From Burkholderiales bacterium (GTDB taxonomy: Bacteria; Pseudomonadota; Gammaproteobacteria; Burkholderiales; Thiobacteraceae), in NCBI GenBank assembly GCA_018781585.1, contig JADMJT010000024.1, positions 1 to 62,531 of the forward strand: 62,531 nucleotides of DNA. The letters are read 5' to 3'. How positions within the stretch are numbered: the stretch's first letter is position 1; each line of letters begins with the position of its first letter. The notes below the pieces were generated by a model. The model had not been told where the DNA came from and did no database searches. It saw nothing but the letters and a program-made list of their open reading frames with translations. Below are positions 49,868 through 59,600 of this stretch, one piece after another. The position numbers and the translations under genes were made by a program.

Positions 49868-51152
49868 ATTGGGCGCGCATACTCGCGAAGACGCGCGCTG
49901 CCGCATCCAGCGTGAATTGAATCTCCGCTTCGGTGTGCGCGCTGGAAACAAAACCCGCTTCATACGCCGAGGGTGCGAGATACACGCCCTCATCCAGCAT
50001 GGCGTGGAAGAAGCGGTTGAACGCCTCTTTATCGCACTGCATGACTTCGGCGTAGCTGGTGGGCGGCGTGGCACTGAAGTACAGGCCGAACATGCCGCCG
50101 ACGGATTGGGCGCAGAAGGCGATGCCTTCTTTCTTGGCGGCAACACTTAAGCCTTCCACAAAGGCTTTGGTGCGCGCAGTCAATTGCGCGTAGAAGCCCG
50201 GCTGCTGCACCTGTTTCAACGTGGCCATGCCCGCCGCTACCGCAACCGGGTTGCCGGAGAGCGTGCCGGCTTGATACACCGGGCCATTCGGTGCGAGCTT
50301 TTCCATGATGGCACGCTTGCCGCCAAATGCGCCGACTGGCAGGCCGCCGCCGATAATTTTCCCCAGCGTGGTGAGGTCGGGGTCGATGTGGTAGAGGCCT
50401 TGTGCGCTTTGCAAACCGACGCGAAACCCCGTCATCACCTCATCGAAAATCAAGACCGCACCGTACTTCGTGCATTGTACGCGCAGGGTTTCCAAGAAGC
50501 CGGGCAGGGGCGCGATCAAATTCATATTGCCGGCCACCGGCTCGACGATCACCGCCGCAATGTCGCTGCCAATTTGGGAGAAGAGTTGTTCCACACTCGC
50601 ACTGTCGTTGTAGGAAAGTGTGAGCGTATGCGCCGCCACTTCGGGCGGCACGCCGGCGGAACTAGGTTGGCCGAAAGTCAACGCGCCGGAGCCCGCCTTT
50701 ACCAACAAGGCATCGGCGTGACCGTGATAGCACCCTTCAAATTTTACGATGCGACTACGGCCGGTGTAGCCGCGCGCGAGACGAATCGCGCTCATGGTGG
50801 CTTCGGTGCCGGAGGACACCAAGCGCACTTCTTCCATGCTCGGCACCAGCTTTATCAATAGCTCGGCCATCTCCAATTCGCGCGCGGTGGGCGCACCGAA
50901 TGACAGGCCCAACTCGGCAGCTTCTTGCACGGCGCGCACCACCTCCGGGTGGGCGTGCCCGGCGATCATCGGTCCCCAGGAGCCGACGTAATCGACATAG
51001 CGTTTATCATCCTCGTCCCAAACATGCGGCCCGAGCCCACGCTTGATGAAACACGGCGTACCGCCGACTGAGCGGAAGGCGCGCACGGGCGAATTTACCC
51101 CGCCAGGGATGAGTTGTTGCGAGCGTTGGAACAGCGTTTCGTTACGAGTCAT
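49866..51152 (-). CDS. hemL: Glutamate-1-semialdehyde 2,1-aminomutase
   Basis: 428 residues. PLP-dependent enzyme that makes 5-aminolevulinate in the C5 pathway. [34 protein letters not shown] and the active-site Lys in [20 protein letters not shown] are all present. Completes the heme branch with hemB in this window. Convergent with cytochrome c4; the stop lies in the shared terminator. It follows thiE with a 12-base gap, so thiD-thiE-hemL is one operon. Confidence 0.96.
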   Translation of the reverse strand: MTRNETLFQRSQQLIPGGVNSPVRAFRSVGGTPCFIKRGLGPHVWDEDDKRYVDYVGSWGPMIAGHAHPEVVRAVQEAAELGLSFGAPTARELEMAELLIKLVPSMEEVRLVSSGTEATMSAIRLARGYTGRSRIVKFEGCYHGHADALLVKAGSGALTFGQPSSAGVPPEVAAHTLTLSYNDSASVEQLFSQIGSDIAAVIVEPVAGNMNLIAPLPGFLETLRVQCTKYGAVLIFDEVMTGFRVGLQSAQGLYHIDPDLTTLGKIIGGGLPVGAFGGKRAIMEKLAPNGPVYQAGTLSGNPVAVAAGMATLKQVQQPGFYAQLTARTKAFVEGLSVAAKKEGIAFCAQSVGGMFGLYFSATPPTSYAEVMQCDKEAFNRFFHAMLDEGVYLAPSAYEAGFVSSAHTEAEIQFTLDAAARVFASMRAQ

Positions 51153-51164
51153 ACCAGTTCTTTC

Positions 51165-51794
51165 TTAATGACGTGTTGCAAATAGGCTAGAAAATGCTTG
51201 GGCGCACGCTTCGACATTCGGCGTATCAAACAGCGCGGAAATCACCGCAATTGCATCTGCACCGGCGTCAATCAAAGATTGCGCATTCGCTAGGGTGATG
51301 CCGCCGATCGCCACGACCGGCAGGTGCAATTGGGTTTTTGCCTCAACCAGCAAACTCAAGGGACAGGGCCGCGCCCCAGGTTTGGTGGCCGAGGGATAGA
51401 AGCTGCCGAATGCGACATAATCCGCGCCTTCGGCTTCGAATCGCAACGCCCGTGCGAGATCTTGATAGCACGACACACCGATGATTTTGTCTGGCCCCAG
51501 ATTAATGCGCGCTTCGATTAAACGCGCGTCGTCTTCGCCCACATGCACGCCATCGGCCTCGATGAGGGCGGCCAAGCGCACATCATCGTTCACGATTAGC
51601 GGTGCATGAAAGTCGCGGCAAAGTTCCAGCAACTCGGTCGCCTGTTCGTGCTTCAGGGCGACATCGGCGGATTTGCTGCGGTATTGCACCCATTGCGCGC
51701 CGCCCGCCAAGGCGGCCCGCGTTTTGTCGAGTAATTGCGCGGTATCCCCGGTTTCCGGCGTGATGGCGTAGAGCCCTTTAATGGCCGGCTTCAT
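51165..51794 (-). CDS. thiE: Thiamine-phosphate synthase
   Basis: 209 residues, TIM-barrel fold. Couples HMP-pyrophosphate and thiazole phosphate. The motifs QYRSKSAD, NDDVRLA, GVHVGEDDARL and AFGSFYPSATKPGA bind diphosphate and Mg. I place the start at ATG 51794 (MKPAIKGLYAITPETGD); it overlaps thiD by 17 bases. A longer frame reaching to 52016 runs back through thiD and is rejected. Confidence 0.95.
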   Translation of the reverse strand: MKPAIKGLYAITPETGDTAQLLDKTRAALAGGAQWVQYRSKSADVALKHEQATELLELCRDFHAPLIVNDDVRLAALIEADGVHVGEDDARLIEARINLGPDKIIGVSCYQDLARALRFEAEGADYVAFGSFYPSATKPGARPCPLSLLVEAKTQLHLPVVAIGGITLANAQSLIDAGADAIAVISALFDTPNVEACAQAFSSLFATRH

Positions 51795-52602
51795 CAGAGT
51801 CGCGCGCCCAAAATAGGCGATCGGGAATGTATTGCCCCATGCCGGGGCGGAAGCCTGCTTGCAAAGCATGCCAGGTAAAATCCTGCGCATCCTTGGTCGC
51901 GTCAAAGATGTCGAGCCCATGCGCGATAGAAGCGGCGATAGCGGAAGCCAGCGTGCACCCCGATCCATGGTAACTGCCCGGCAGCCGCGGCCAGAGATTG
52001 CTCGCCAGCACGCCATCGATACCGTACAGGGTGTTCACCACTTGCGGCGTGTTTTCGTGCGTCCCGGTAATCAACACAAATTCACAGCCCAAGCCGACCA
52101 GGCGCGATGCGCATTCCTCCAGGCTGGGCTCGTCTTCCTCATTGCCCTCGTCTTGCGCCAAGCGCCGAGCTTCCAGGCTATTCGGCGTTAGCAGCGTGGT
52201 CTGCGGGATCAGCATGTCGCTGAGCGCCGCAATCATGTTTTCGGAGGCCAACTCATCCCCCCGCCCGGAGGACAACACCGGGTCTAGTATCAGCGGAATA
52301 TCGGGGTAATCGGACACGATCGCCGCAATCGCCGCAATCGTCTCCACGCTGCCCAACATTCCGATTTTAAACGCGGCCACCGGCATATCTTCCAGCACCG
52401 CGCGCGCCTGATCGGCGACCCACTCCGCGTCCAGCACGAAGATGTCGTCCACGCCCAAGCTGTCTTGCACCGTGATCGCGGTGATGACGGACAAGGGGTG
52501 GCATCCCATGGCGGCGATGGTCAGCAAATCAGCTTGAATGCCTGCGCCGCCGGACGGGTCGCTGGCAGCGAAAGTGAGAACAATAGGGGGGGTGTCGGCC
52601 AT
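51778..52602 (-). CDS. thiD: Hydroxymethylpyrimidine/phosphomethylpyrimidine kinase
   Basis: 274 residues of the ribokinase-like ThiD family, which phosphorylates HMP and HMP-P in thiamine synthesis. DPSGGAGIQADLLTIAAMGCH and the C-terminal GSYHGSGCTLASAIAASIA (anion hole with catalytic Cys/Gly) are diagnostic. First gene of thiD-thiE-hemL; diverges from rubredoxin with only 89 bases between, leaving no room for a full TPP riboswitch and none is seen. Confidence 0.95.
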   Translation of the reverse strand: MADTPPIVLTFAASDPSGGAGIQADLLTIAAMGCHPLSVITAITVQDSLGVDDIFVLDAEWVADQARAVLEDMPVAAFKIGMLGSVETIAAIAAIVSDYPDIPLILDPVLSSGRGDELASENMIAALSDMLIPQTTLLTPNSLEARRLAQDEGNEEDEPSLEECASRLVGLGCEFVLITGTHENTPQVVNTLYGIDGVLASNLWPRLPGSYHGSGCTLASAIAASIAHGLDIFDATKDAQDFTWHALQAGFRPGMGQYIPDRLFWARDSDEAGH

Positions 52603-52691
52603 GGGATTTGAGTGCTTGGTGACGCCGGATTGGCTTTAGGCCGGTCTGCGCAGGTAAAATGCAATTTTAAACCAAACCCCCCCGGCTTCCC

Positions 52692-52856
52692 ATGAAAACC
52701 TATATGTGCTTGATTTGCGGCTTTATCTACGAAGAAGAGAAAGGCCTGCCGACAGAAGGAATCGGCCCCGGCACGCGCTGGGAAGATGTTCCGCCCAACT
52801 GGACCTGTCCGGATTGTGGCGCGCGCAAGGAAGATTTCGAGCTGATCGAAATCTAG
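52692..52856 (+). CDS. Rubredoxin
   Basis: 54 residues, the whole length of a rubredoxin. Iron is bound by four Cys in CLICG (6, 9) and CPDCG (39, 42), with the conserved aromatic and Gly/Pro positions (FIYEEEKGLP, GTRWEDVPPNWTCPDC). It transfers single electrons, for example to oxygenases or reductases; partner unknown. The gene lies between thiD and pilG, the common beta/gamma arrangement. Confidence 0.97.
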   Translation: MKTYMCLICGFIYEEEKGLPTEGIGPGTRWEDVPPNWTCPDCGARKEDFELIEI

Positions 52857-52997
52857 ACATCACAATCTTGTTGGGGCGTTGAAACTTCAGCGCCTCCGAC
52901 GGGAAAGAGTGATTACTCTACCGACACCCCTTATTAAGATTTCCGACAAACAGCCGATATTCTAGATTCGAAGCGAATTTCGCGCCCTATGTGCTAT

Positions 52998-53012
52998 TGG
53001 CATGAATATTGC
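52998..53012 (+). promoter_or_regulatory. Sigma54-like (-24/-12) promoter upstream of pilG
   Basis: TGGCATGAATATTGC: GG at 52999-53000 and GC at 53011-53012 with 10 bases between, and TTGC at the -12. The core is also a palindrome (TGGCA and TGCCA). Start would be near 53024, giving a leader of about 140 bases. Confidence 0.6.
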
Positions 53013-53086
53013 CACTGTGTTTAGGGCAAACGCTCGAAAGCCTGAAGGTTAGGCGCGAAACTTCGGGTAGTTTCTGAGAAATAACC

Positions 53087-53114
53087 TTTACCTTTATTGA
53101 TTTTATTTTACAAT
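53087..53114 (+). promoter_or_regulatory. Sigma70-like promoter upstream of pilG
   Basis: TTTACC (53087-53092), a 16-base spacer and TACAAT (53109-53114) in an AT-rich stretch, about 50 bases before the GTG start of pilG. Confidence 0.5.
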
Positions 53115-53166
53115 ACCGGAAAGGCCGGGGTTCAGAACGGCCAGACAGGTATGGCGTGGAGGTGAC

Positions 53167-53568
53167 GTGTCGGAGCAAAACAATCTAGCGGGCATTAAGG
53201 TCATGGTGATCGACGATAGCAATACCATTCGCCGTAGCGCCGAAATATTTCTCGTGCAATCGGGATGCGAGGTCATTTTGGCGGAGGATGGATTCGATGC
53301 CATGTCCAAAATTACGGATCACCAGCCGGACGTGATTTTTGTCGATATCATGATGCCGCGCTTGGACGGCTACCAGACCTGCATGTTGATCAAGAAAAAC
53401 CAGCGCTTTCGGGAAACGCCCGTCATTATGCTATCGAGCAAAGATGGTCTGTTCGACCGCGTGCGCGGACGCATGGTGGGGTCAGATGAATACCTGACCA
53501 AGCCATTTACTAAAGAAAGCTTGTTGCAAGCGGTGAAAAAGCATGTGCTCACCCGCAAAGCAGCGTAA
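53167..53568 (+). CDS. pilG: Twitching-motility response regulator PilG
   Basis: 133 residues, a single receiver domain. MVIDDSNTIRRSAEIFL, phospho-acceptor Asp in VIFVDIMMPRLDGYQTCMLIKK and the conserved Thr/Lys (IMLSSKDG, YLTKPFTKE) are present. PilG is a CheY-like output of the Pil-Chp system acting on pilus extension and on cAMP signalling in Pseudomonas. It starts with GTG at 53167, with GGAGG a few bases before. First gene of pilG-pilH-pilI-pilJ-chpA. Confidence 0.94.
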   Translation: MSEQNNLAGIKVMVIDDSNTIRRSAEIFLVQSGCEVILAEDGFDAMSKITDHQPDVIFVDIMMPRLDGYQTCMLIKKNQRFRETPVIMLSSKDGLFDRVRGRMVGSDEYLTKPFTKESLLQAVKKHVLTRKAA

Positions 53569-53589
53569 TTGATTTGGAGAATTCGAATA

Positions 53590-53955
53590 ATGCCTATTAG
53601 CAAAATCATGGTGGTGGACGATTCACCCACCGAACGCCACTTCTTAGGTGAGTTGCTCACCAAACAAGGCTATCAAGTCGTGATGGCGGAGAGCGGTGAA
53701 GAGGCCATGGAAAAGGCTAAACAACTCAAGCCGGATCTGATTCTCATGGATGTGGTAATGCCAGGCTTGAATGGCTTCCAAGCCACCCGCGCGATTACCA
53801 AGGCCGAAGAGACGAAGAACATCCCGGTCATCATGTGCACCTCCAAGGGCCAGGAAACCGACAAAGTGTGGGGCATGCGCCAAGGCGCCCGCGATTACGT
53901 GGTCAAGCCCGTTAACAAAGACGATTTGCTGCGAAAAATCGCCGCATTAGGTTAA
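53590..53955 (+). CDS. pilH: Twitching-motility response regulator PilH
   Basis: 121 residues, a single receiver domain: [16 protein letters not shown], Asp in [18 protein letters not shown] and [10 protein letters not shown]. PilH is the second CheY-like regulator, thought to set pilus retraction and to act as a phosphate sink for ChpA. Start ATG 53590 with GGAGA 10 bases before; an in-frame codon at 53569 is too far upstream for the ribosome site. Confidence 0.94.
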   Translation: MPISKIMVVDDSPTERHFLGELLTKQGYQVVMAESGEEAMEKAKQLKPDLILMDVVMPGLNGFQATRAITKAEETKNIPVIMCTSKGQETDKVWGMRQGARDYVVKPVNKDDLLRKIAALG

Positions 53956-53974
53956 GTTAAACGAACGACGTGTA

Positions 53975-54490
53975 ATGGCCAAAAAAGTCAGCCTGCGAGC
54001 ATTTCAAGAGGGTGTAGTCGCCCGTCTTAAGGAAGCGCAATCCGGCGCGGCCAAGCAGGCCGCCTCCAAAATGGGCGTGCAAGTAGGGCAAGAAAAATGG
54101 CTAGTGAATTTGCCCGATGTGGGCGAGGTGACGCCACTACCGCCCTTGCTGAAGGTGCCGTTGACCCGGCGCTGGTTCGCTGGCGTGGCGAATGTGCGGG
54201 GCGTGCTGTATAGCGCGGTGGATTTTTCTGATTTCCTGGGCGGCGAGCCGACTCTAGCCAACGTCGATAGCCGGCTGTTGCTGGCAAACGGTAAGTATCA
54301 CGTCAACGCAGGCATCATCGTGCATCACATGCTGGGGCTGAAAAACCCGGAACAATTTCAGACTGGCGATTCGAGCAATTTGCCGCCGTGGATCGCCGCC
54401 GAGTACATCGATAATGATGGCAATATTTGGAAAGAGCTCAATATGGCGGGGTTGATCGGCCACCCCGATTTTTTGAATGTGGGCGCCTAA
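53975..54490 (+). CDS. pilI: CheW-like protein PilI
   Basis: 171 residues with a CheW domain (about 35-165, including KWLVNLPDVGEVTPLPPLLKVPLTRRWFAGVANVRGVLYSAVDFSDFLGG). PilI links receptor PilJ to kinase ChpA. A basic/hydrophilic N-terminal extension of about 30 residues precedes the domain. It starts 19 bases after pilH. Confidence 0.92.
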   Translation: MAKKVSLRAFQEGVVARLKEAQSGAAKQAASKMGVQVGQEKWLVNLPDVGEVTPLPPLLKVPLTRRWFAGVANVRGVLYSAVDFSDFLGGEPTLANVDSRLLLANGKYHVNAGIIVHHMLGLKNPEQFQTGDSSNLPPWIAAEYIDNDGNIWKELNMAGLIGHPDFLNVGA

Positions 54491-54547
54491 CCGCGCCTGT
54501 ATCACTCGCAAAAGTAAACAGCCTAAAGGCTAGGAACGGAGAAGACC

Positions 54548-56650
54548 ATGGCATTCTTCAAGCTCCCGAAGAAAGACAAAAAATCGAAGAGTACCGGCAG
54601 CACCGGCGTGCTGCATACCACGCTCATCATGCATGGGCTGCGCAAGCTATCCGGCAAAGATGCGGCGCAAATCCCCCTGATCGGCAACTTGCCGCCGGAA
54701 AAGCAAATCGCCTACACCGCGATTGCCACCTTGGTTTGCGTGATCTTGACCGGCTCCTTAATGGGCTACAGCAACTACCAAGTAAACCTCAAGGCGGATT
54801 TTGTGGGGACCGCGACGGAGATGCAGATGTTGTCACAACGCATCGCAAAAGGCTCACAGCAGGCGGTGTTGGGTAACAAAGAGGCCTTCAAACAGCTGAG
54901 GGACGGCAAAACAAAATTTGACACCAACTTGAAACGCCTCACCAGTGACTCGCCGTCTTCTGCGCAAGCGATTTTGAGTGACCTCAATAAGCAATGGGGC
55001 AAGATGTCGAAAGAAACCGCCTCGATTTTGACCCAACAGCAAAGTTTGGAAAAATTGAACCAAAGCGTAGCGGCGATCAACGCAGCCAACGTGCAAATGC
55101 TGGAACTGTCACAGCAAGTCGTCGCGCTCATGGTGCAAGCCGGCATTCCGCAGCGCGACGTGTCCATCGCGTCCGACCAAGTGATGCTGACGCAGCGCAT
55201 GGCGAAGAACGCCAACAACCTGCTCTCTTCCGATGTGATCGATCCCGAAGTTGCATTCTTGCTGGGTAAGGACGCCAGTGCTTTCCGCGACACCCTGAAC
55301 GGCCTCATCGTCGGTAGCGAGGACTTGCGACTGACTGCCGTGAAAGACGCGGACATCCAGGAAAAGCTCAGTGAGCTGAGCGGCGTGTTCAAAGCATTCG
55401 ACACCAACGTGAACGACATTCTGCAAAACATGCAAAACCTGGTGAACGCCAAGGCCGCCAGCCGCGCAATTTTCGATGCATCCGATCCCATGCTGACGGG
55501 CACCCAGAAGCTGACCGATAATTATGAAAAACTCGGCGCGTTCAGCGGCTGGTTCGCCGTGGTGTTCGGTTTCCTAGCCCTGGTGAGCGCGGTGTTGCTG
55601 GCGTGGTCATTCATTAATGACGCGCGCCAACGCGCAGTACGCAGTGAAGAAGAAAACAAGCGCAACCAGGAAGCGATTCTGCGGCTCTTGAACGAAATGG
55701 GCGATTTGGCGGAAGGCGATTTGACGGTGAAAGCTTCGGTGACTGAAGACATTACCGGCGCCATTGCGGACTCCATCAACTACACGATTGACGAGCTGCG
55801 CATCTTGGTGGCGGAGATCAATAAAGCGACCGAGCAGGTGACCACCGCCTCGCAGCAAGCGCAGGCAATTACCGCGCAACTTCTCGACGCCGCGCAACGT
55901 CAATCGAAAGAGATTGAAGAAACCTCGGCTTCGGTGTTGAAAATGGCGGGATCGATTAACGAGGTGTCGGCAACAGCGGTCGAATCCGCGCGTGTGGCGC
56001 AGATTTCGCTGGACGCGGCAGAAAAAGGCCAGTCGGCGGTGCAAGACTCCATCTCCGGTATGAACGAGATTCGCGAGCAGATCCAAGAGACCGCGAAACG
56101 CATCAAGCGACTGGGCGAATCCTCGCAAGAAATTTCCGAGATTGTGGAGCTGATTTCAGACATTACCGAGCAGACCAACATTCTGGCCTTGAACGCGGCA
56201 ATTCAAGCGGCGTCGGCGGGTGAAGCGGGTCGCGGGTTTACAGTGGTGGCGGAAGAGGTGCAGCGTCTGGCAGAACGAAGCGGTGAGGCAACCAAACAGA
56301 TCGGCGCGATCGTGAAAACCATTCAAACGGACACGCACGATGCCGTGGCTGCTATGGAAAAAAGTACCCAGGGTGTGGTCGAGGGCGCGAAACTGTCCGA
56401 CGCCGCAGGCCAGGCGCTATCCGAGATCGGCCGCGTGTCGCAAGAACTTGCGGGCCTGATTCATAGCATCTCTGAAACTACGCTAGCGCAAACCGAAGTG
56501 GCGCAAACCGTGGCAAAAAACATGCAAGACATTCAAAACATTACTACTCAAACCACAGAGGGTACGAAGCGCACTGCCGTGTCCATCGGCCAGCTCGCCA
56601 ACCTGGCGGCGGATCTGAAGGGCTCAGTGGCCGGCTTCAAACTGTCCTAA
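54548..56650 (+). CDS. pilJ: Type IV pilus methyl-accepting receptor PilJ
   Basis: 700 residues. Cytoplasmic N-terminus, TM1 (about 57-78, [21 protein letters not shown]), a PilJ-type periplasmic sensor (about 80-330), TM2 (about 336-356), HAMP (about 370-425), and a long methyl-accepting signalling domain with the highly conserved hairpin tip [24 protein letters not shown]. It senses surface contact or pilin in Pseudomonas. GGAG lies just before the ATG; pilI ends 57 bases upstream. Confidence 0.94.
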   Translation: MAFFKLPKKDKKSKSTGSTGVLHTTLIMHGLRKLSGKDAAQIPLIGNLPPEKQIAYTAIATLVCVILTGSLMGYSNYQVNLKADFVGTATEMQMLSQRIAKGSQQAVLGNKEAFKQLRDGKTKFDTNLKRLTSDSPSSAQAILSDLNKQWGKMSKETASILTQQQSLEKLNQSVAAINAANVQMLELSQQVVALMVQAGIPQRDVSIASDQVMLTQRMAKNANNLLSSDVIDPEVAFLLGKDASAFRDTLNGLIVGSEDLRLTAVKDADIQEKLSELSGVFKAFDTNVNDILQNMQNLVNAKAASRAIFDASDPMLTGTQKLTDNYEKLGAFSGWFAVVFGFLALVSAVLLAWSFINDARQRAVRSEEENKRNQEAILRLLNEMGDLAEGDLTVKASVTEDITGAIADSINYTIDELRILVAEINKATEQVTTASQQAQAITAQLLDAAQRQSKEIEETSASVLKMAGSINEVSATAVESARVAQISLDAAEKGQSAVQDSISGMNEIREQIQETAKRIKRLGESSQEISEIVELISDITEQTNILALNAAIQAASAGEAGRGFTVVAEEVQRLAERSGEATKQIGAIVKTIQTDTHDAVAAMEKSTQGVVEGAKLSDAAGQALSEIGRVSQELAGLIHSISETTLAQTEVAQTVAKNMQDIQNITTQTTEGTKRTAVSIGQLANLAADLKGSVAGFKLS

Positions 56651-56653
56651 ACC

Positions 56654-59600
56654 ATGAGCCTGACCGAATTCGACATTGGTCCCCTGACCTGGGTCAAAGG
56701 GGAGATCGACACGGCCTTGCACAAGGCTAAAGAGCAGCTCGCCCACTTCGCAGCGAATATCGAAGACACCACGCCCTTGCGTTTCGCACAGCCTCATCTG
56801 CATCAGGTCAAGGGTGCGATTCAGATGGTGGGCTTGGATGGCCTGGCGCGCTTTGCGGAAGAAGTGGAACGCTTCATGGCCGCGCTCGAAGCGCGCGAAG
56901 TCGAGCCCACCGCCGATACGCTCGATCTACTCGATCAAGGGTTCAACACCATCTCGAAATATTTGGATGAGTTGATGGGCGGTGCGCCGGATGTGCCGCT
57001 GAAGCTTTCCGCTGCTTTCAACCAATTGCTGGCCGCACGCAAGGTCGAACGCGTGTCGGAGAGCGATCTGTTTTTCCCTGATCTTGCCGTGCGCGCACCA
57101 AAATCCGATGCCCCGCCTCCCGTGGCGGAAGCAGAGCGGCCCCGCTATGTGCGGAACTTGCGTACCCAATATCAAAAAGGCTTGCTCGGTTACTTGCGCA
57201 ACCCAAATGATCGTGCCGGACTCGCCGCGATGCGCGATGCCTTAGCGGCGATCGAATCGAGCCAAACCCAACCTGCCGCGCGCACCTTTGTTTGGAGTGC
57301 GGCGGCATTCGTAGAGGGTTTGCTCGAAGGGGGCCTGCCAGCCAATTTCAATGTCAAAAGTCTGTGCGGCCGCATCGATCAACAAATCCGCCGCCTCGCG
57401 GAAAACTCCACCAAAGTGGCGGAGAAGCTCAATCGCGATGTCCTGTATTACGTGGCCAGCGCCAAATCCGCCACGCCACGCTTAGCGAGCGTCAAACAGG
57501 CGTTTGAACTAGAAAGCTATTTGCCGCCGGAGCTCGTCTCATCCGCGCCCGCCGATCTGGCGCTGGAGAAAGCCAAACCCATTCTGCGCGAACTGGCCGA
57601 TTTGGTAAGCGCGGCGAAAGAAGCGTGGCTCAAGTTCAGCGCCGGCAACAAAGACATCCTCAAAATTTTCCAGGACCATACTCGGCGCGCGCTGAGCAAA
57701 AGCCAAGCGCTGGGCTTTGAGCCCTTGACCGGGTTGGTCGAAAAAATCGCCAGTGGTGCGGATGAATTGGCGGCGAGTGGTGAAGTGTCGGAAATGGTGT
57801 CGATGGAAATGGCCACGGCGTTGATGCTCACCGAGAATGCGGTGGAAACGTATGCGCGGCTCACCCCCGAATTCGCGCGCCAAGCCGAGGTGCAAGGTCG
57901 CCGTTTGCAGGCCAGCCTGCTCGGCCAATCCACCGACGATATCGAACAAGTGCCGCTGCTCGACGAAATTTCGCGCAAGGCGCAAGAAAAGCTGTTGCTC
58001 AATCAAGTCGGCACCGAGATCCAAACCAATCTGCGCCACATCGAGCAAGTGCTCGACGCCTTTTTCCGCGATCACACCAAGCGCGCAGATATCCCGGGGC
58101 TTACCTCCTATATCCGGCAAGTTTTTGGCGCATTGCAGATTCTGGAATTGGAGCGTGCGGCTGATTTGTTGAATGCCTGTCAACGCATTATCGACAAATT
58201 TACCGACGCGAATTATCAGCCTGAGCAGCGCGATCTGGAATTGGTGGCAGAAGGGTTGAGCAGCCTCGGCTTCTATATCGAAGCGGTACAGCATGGCCGC
58301 AACGACGCTTTCAATATCATCGCGCCGGTGATCAAAACTTTCCCGGGCATCAAAAACAGCGAAGTGCGTGACAGTGATGAGATCGAAGTGGCCGAGGTGA
58401 TGGAAGCGGCACCCGCGCCGCTCGAGCGTCCCACGGTTAGTGTCGAGTCAGGCATCGAAGAGCAGAAGCGCCACGCGCAAGCCTTGTTTGACGTTTGGAG
58501 TAACGCACCCACGGCGGAGCATCGTAGTGAATTGCGCAATCAACTCTCAACGCTGGCGCAAGACGCCGATCTGATCGACGATGGAACGTTGAAGGAGCGT
58601 GCCGCCAAAGCGCTGTCCGCCTTGGAGCAAGCGGGCGAAGCGCCCTCCGCTGCAGTGGGCACAGCAGTTGCGGCGTTGACCGCGCCCAAGGTGGCGGCGG
58701 TCGCGCCCTCGGCGGAAACCGCGCGTTTGATCGAAGCCAGCAAGGAAGTCGTCGACCGCGAGTTACTGGAAACCTATCTTGAAGAGGCTGCGGAAGTGCT
58801 CGCCACCGTGCGCGAGCATCTTGGCATTATGCGTCGCCGGCCTCATGATCATGAAGCGCTGATCACGATCCGTCGTGGCTTCCATACCCTAAAAGGTTCC
58901 GGCCGCATGGTGGGCCTGAAAGATTTGGGCGAAGTGGCGTGGGGTATCGAGCAAACCATGAATCGTTGGCTGGAAGAGGAAAAAGACGCCACACCGGAAT
59001 TGCTCGACATGATTCAGCAGGCGCATGATGCATTTGCGGGCTGGGTCGAAATTTTAAATCGTGACGGCACGGTGGAAGTGAATGCCACCGACCTTCTCGC
59101 TACGGCAGCGTCCCTGCGGGAGGACCCCTCCGGCCCTTTTGATTTGTCGGCCCGGCGCGAGGCCTTAATCGCCTCACGTCAGGCCGCTATCGAGCCGGCG
59201 CTTGACACCACGATCGAAATTTCCGCACCCGCACTAGAAGTACCCGCGGAAACGGAAATCACCCTAGAAGCGCCTACAGAAGAAGCCTTTTTCTTAGAGC
59301 TGGTAGAGCCCGAAGCGGCTGTTGAGCCAATGCCCGAAACGGACGTTGCGCTCGAACCCGAATCTGAGTCAATTGAACTCGAAGCGATCGAAACAACTTC
59401 GGCCGCAATTGATGAACTCCCCGCCCCCCCAGAAATTTCTGACGAGCCGGAAGATATCCAAATCGGCAGCAGCAGCATTAGCGCGGGGCTATACCAACTT
59501 TTCTTGGACGAAGCGGCGACCCACGTCGCTAGTTTAGATGCTGGGCTTGCCCAGATTCAGACGAATCCGGCACACCCCGTCGCGTACGACTATATGCGCG

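Larger units (their letters stand above)
52857..53166 (+). other. Promoter region of the pil-chp operon
   Basis: 310 bases without a gene. From left to right: a weak rubredoxin hairpin GGCG-TGAA/TTCA-CGCC near 52875-52894 without a T-run, a palindrome AGAGT/ACTCT (52906-52919), a sigma54-like site (52998-53012), and a sigma70-like promoter (53087-53114). GGAGG precedes the pilG GTG. Confidence 0.6.

Noticed and set aside
51795-52016. Upstream extension of thiE
   Set aside because: The extra residues are out-of-frame thiD coding and have no homology to ThiE; ATG 51794 gives the normal N-terminus.
52603-52691. TPP riboswitch before thiD
   Set aside because: Only 89 bases are available and no CTGAGA-type thi-box or matching helices are visible.
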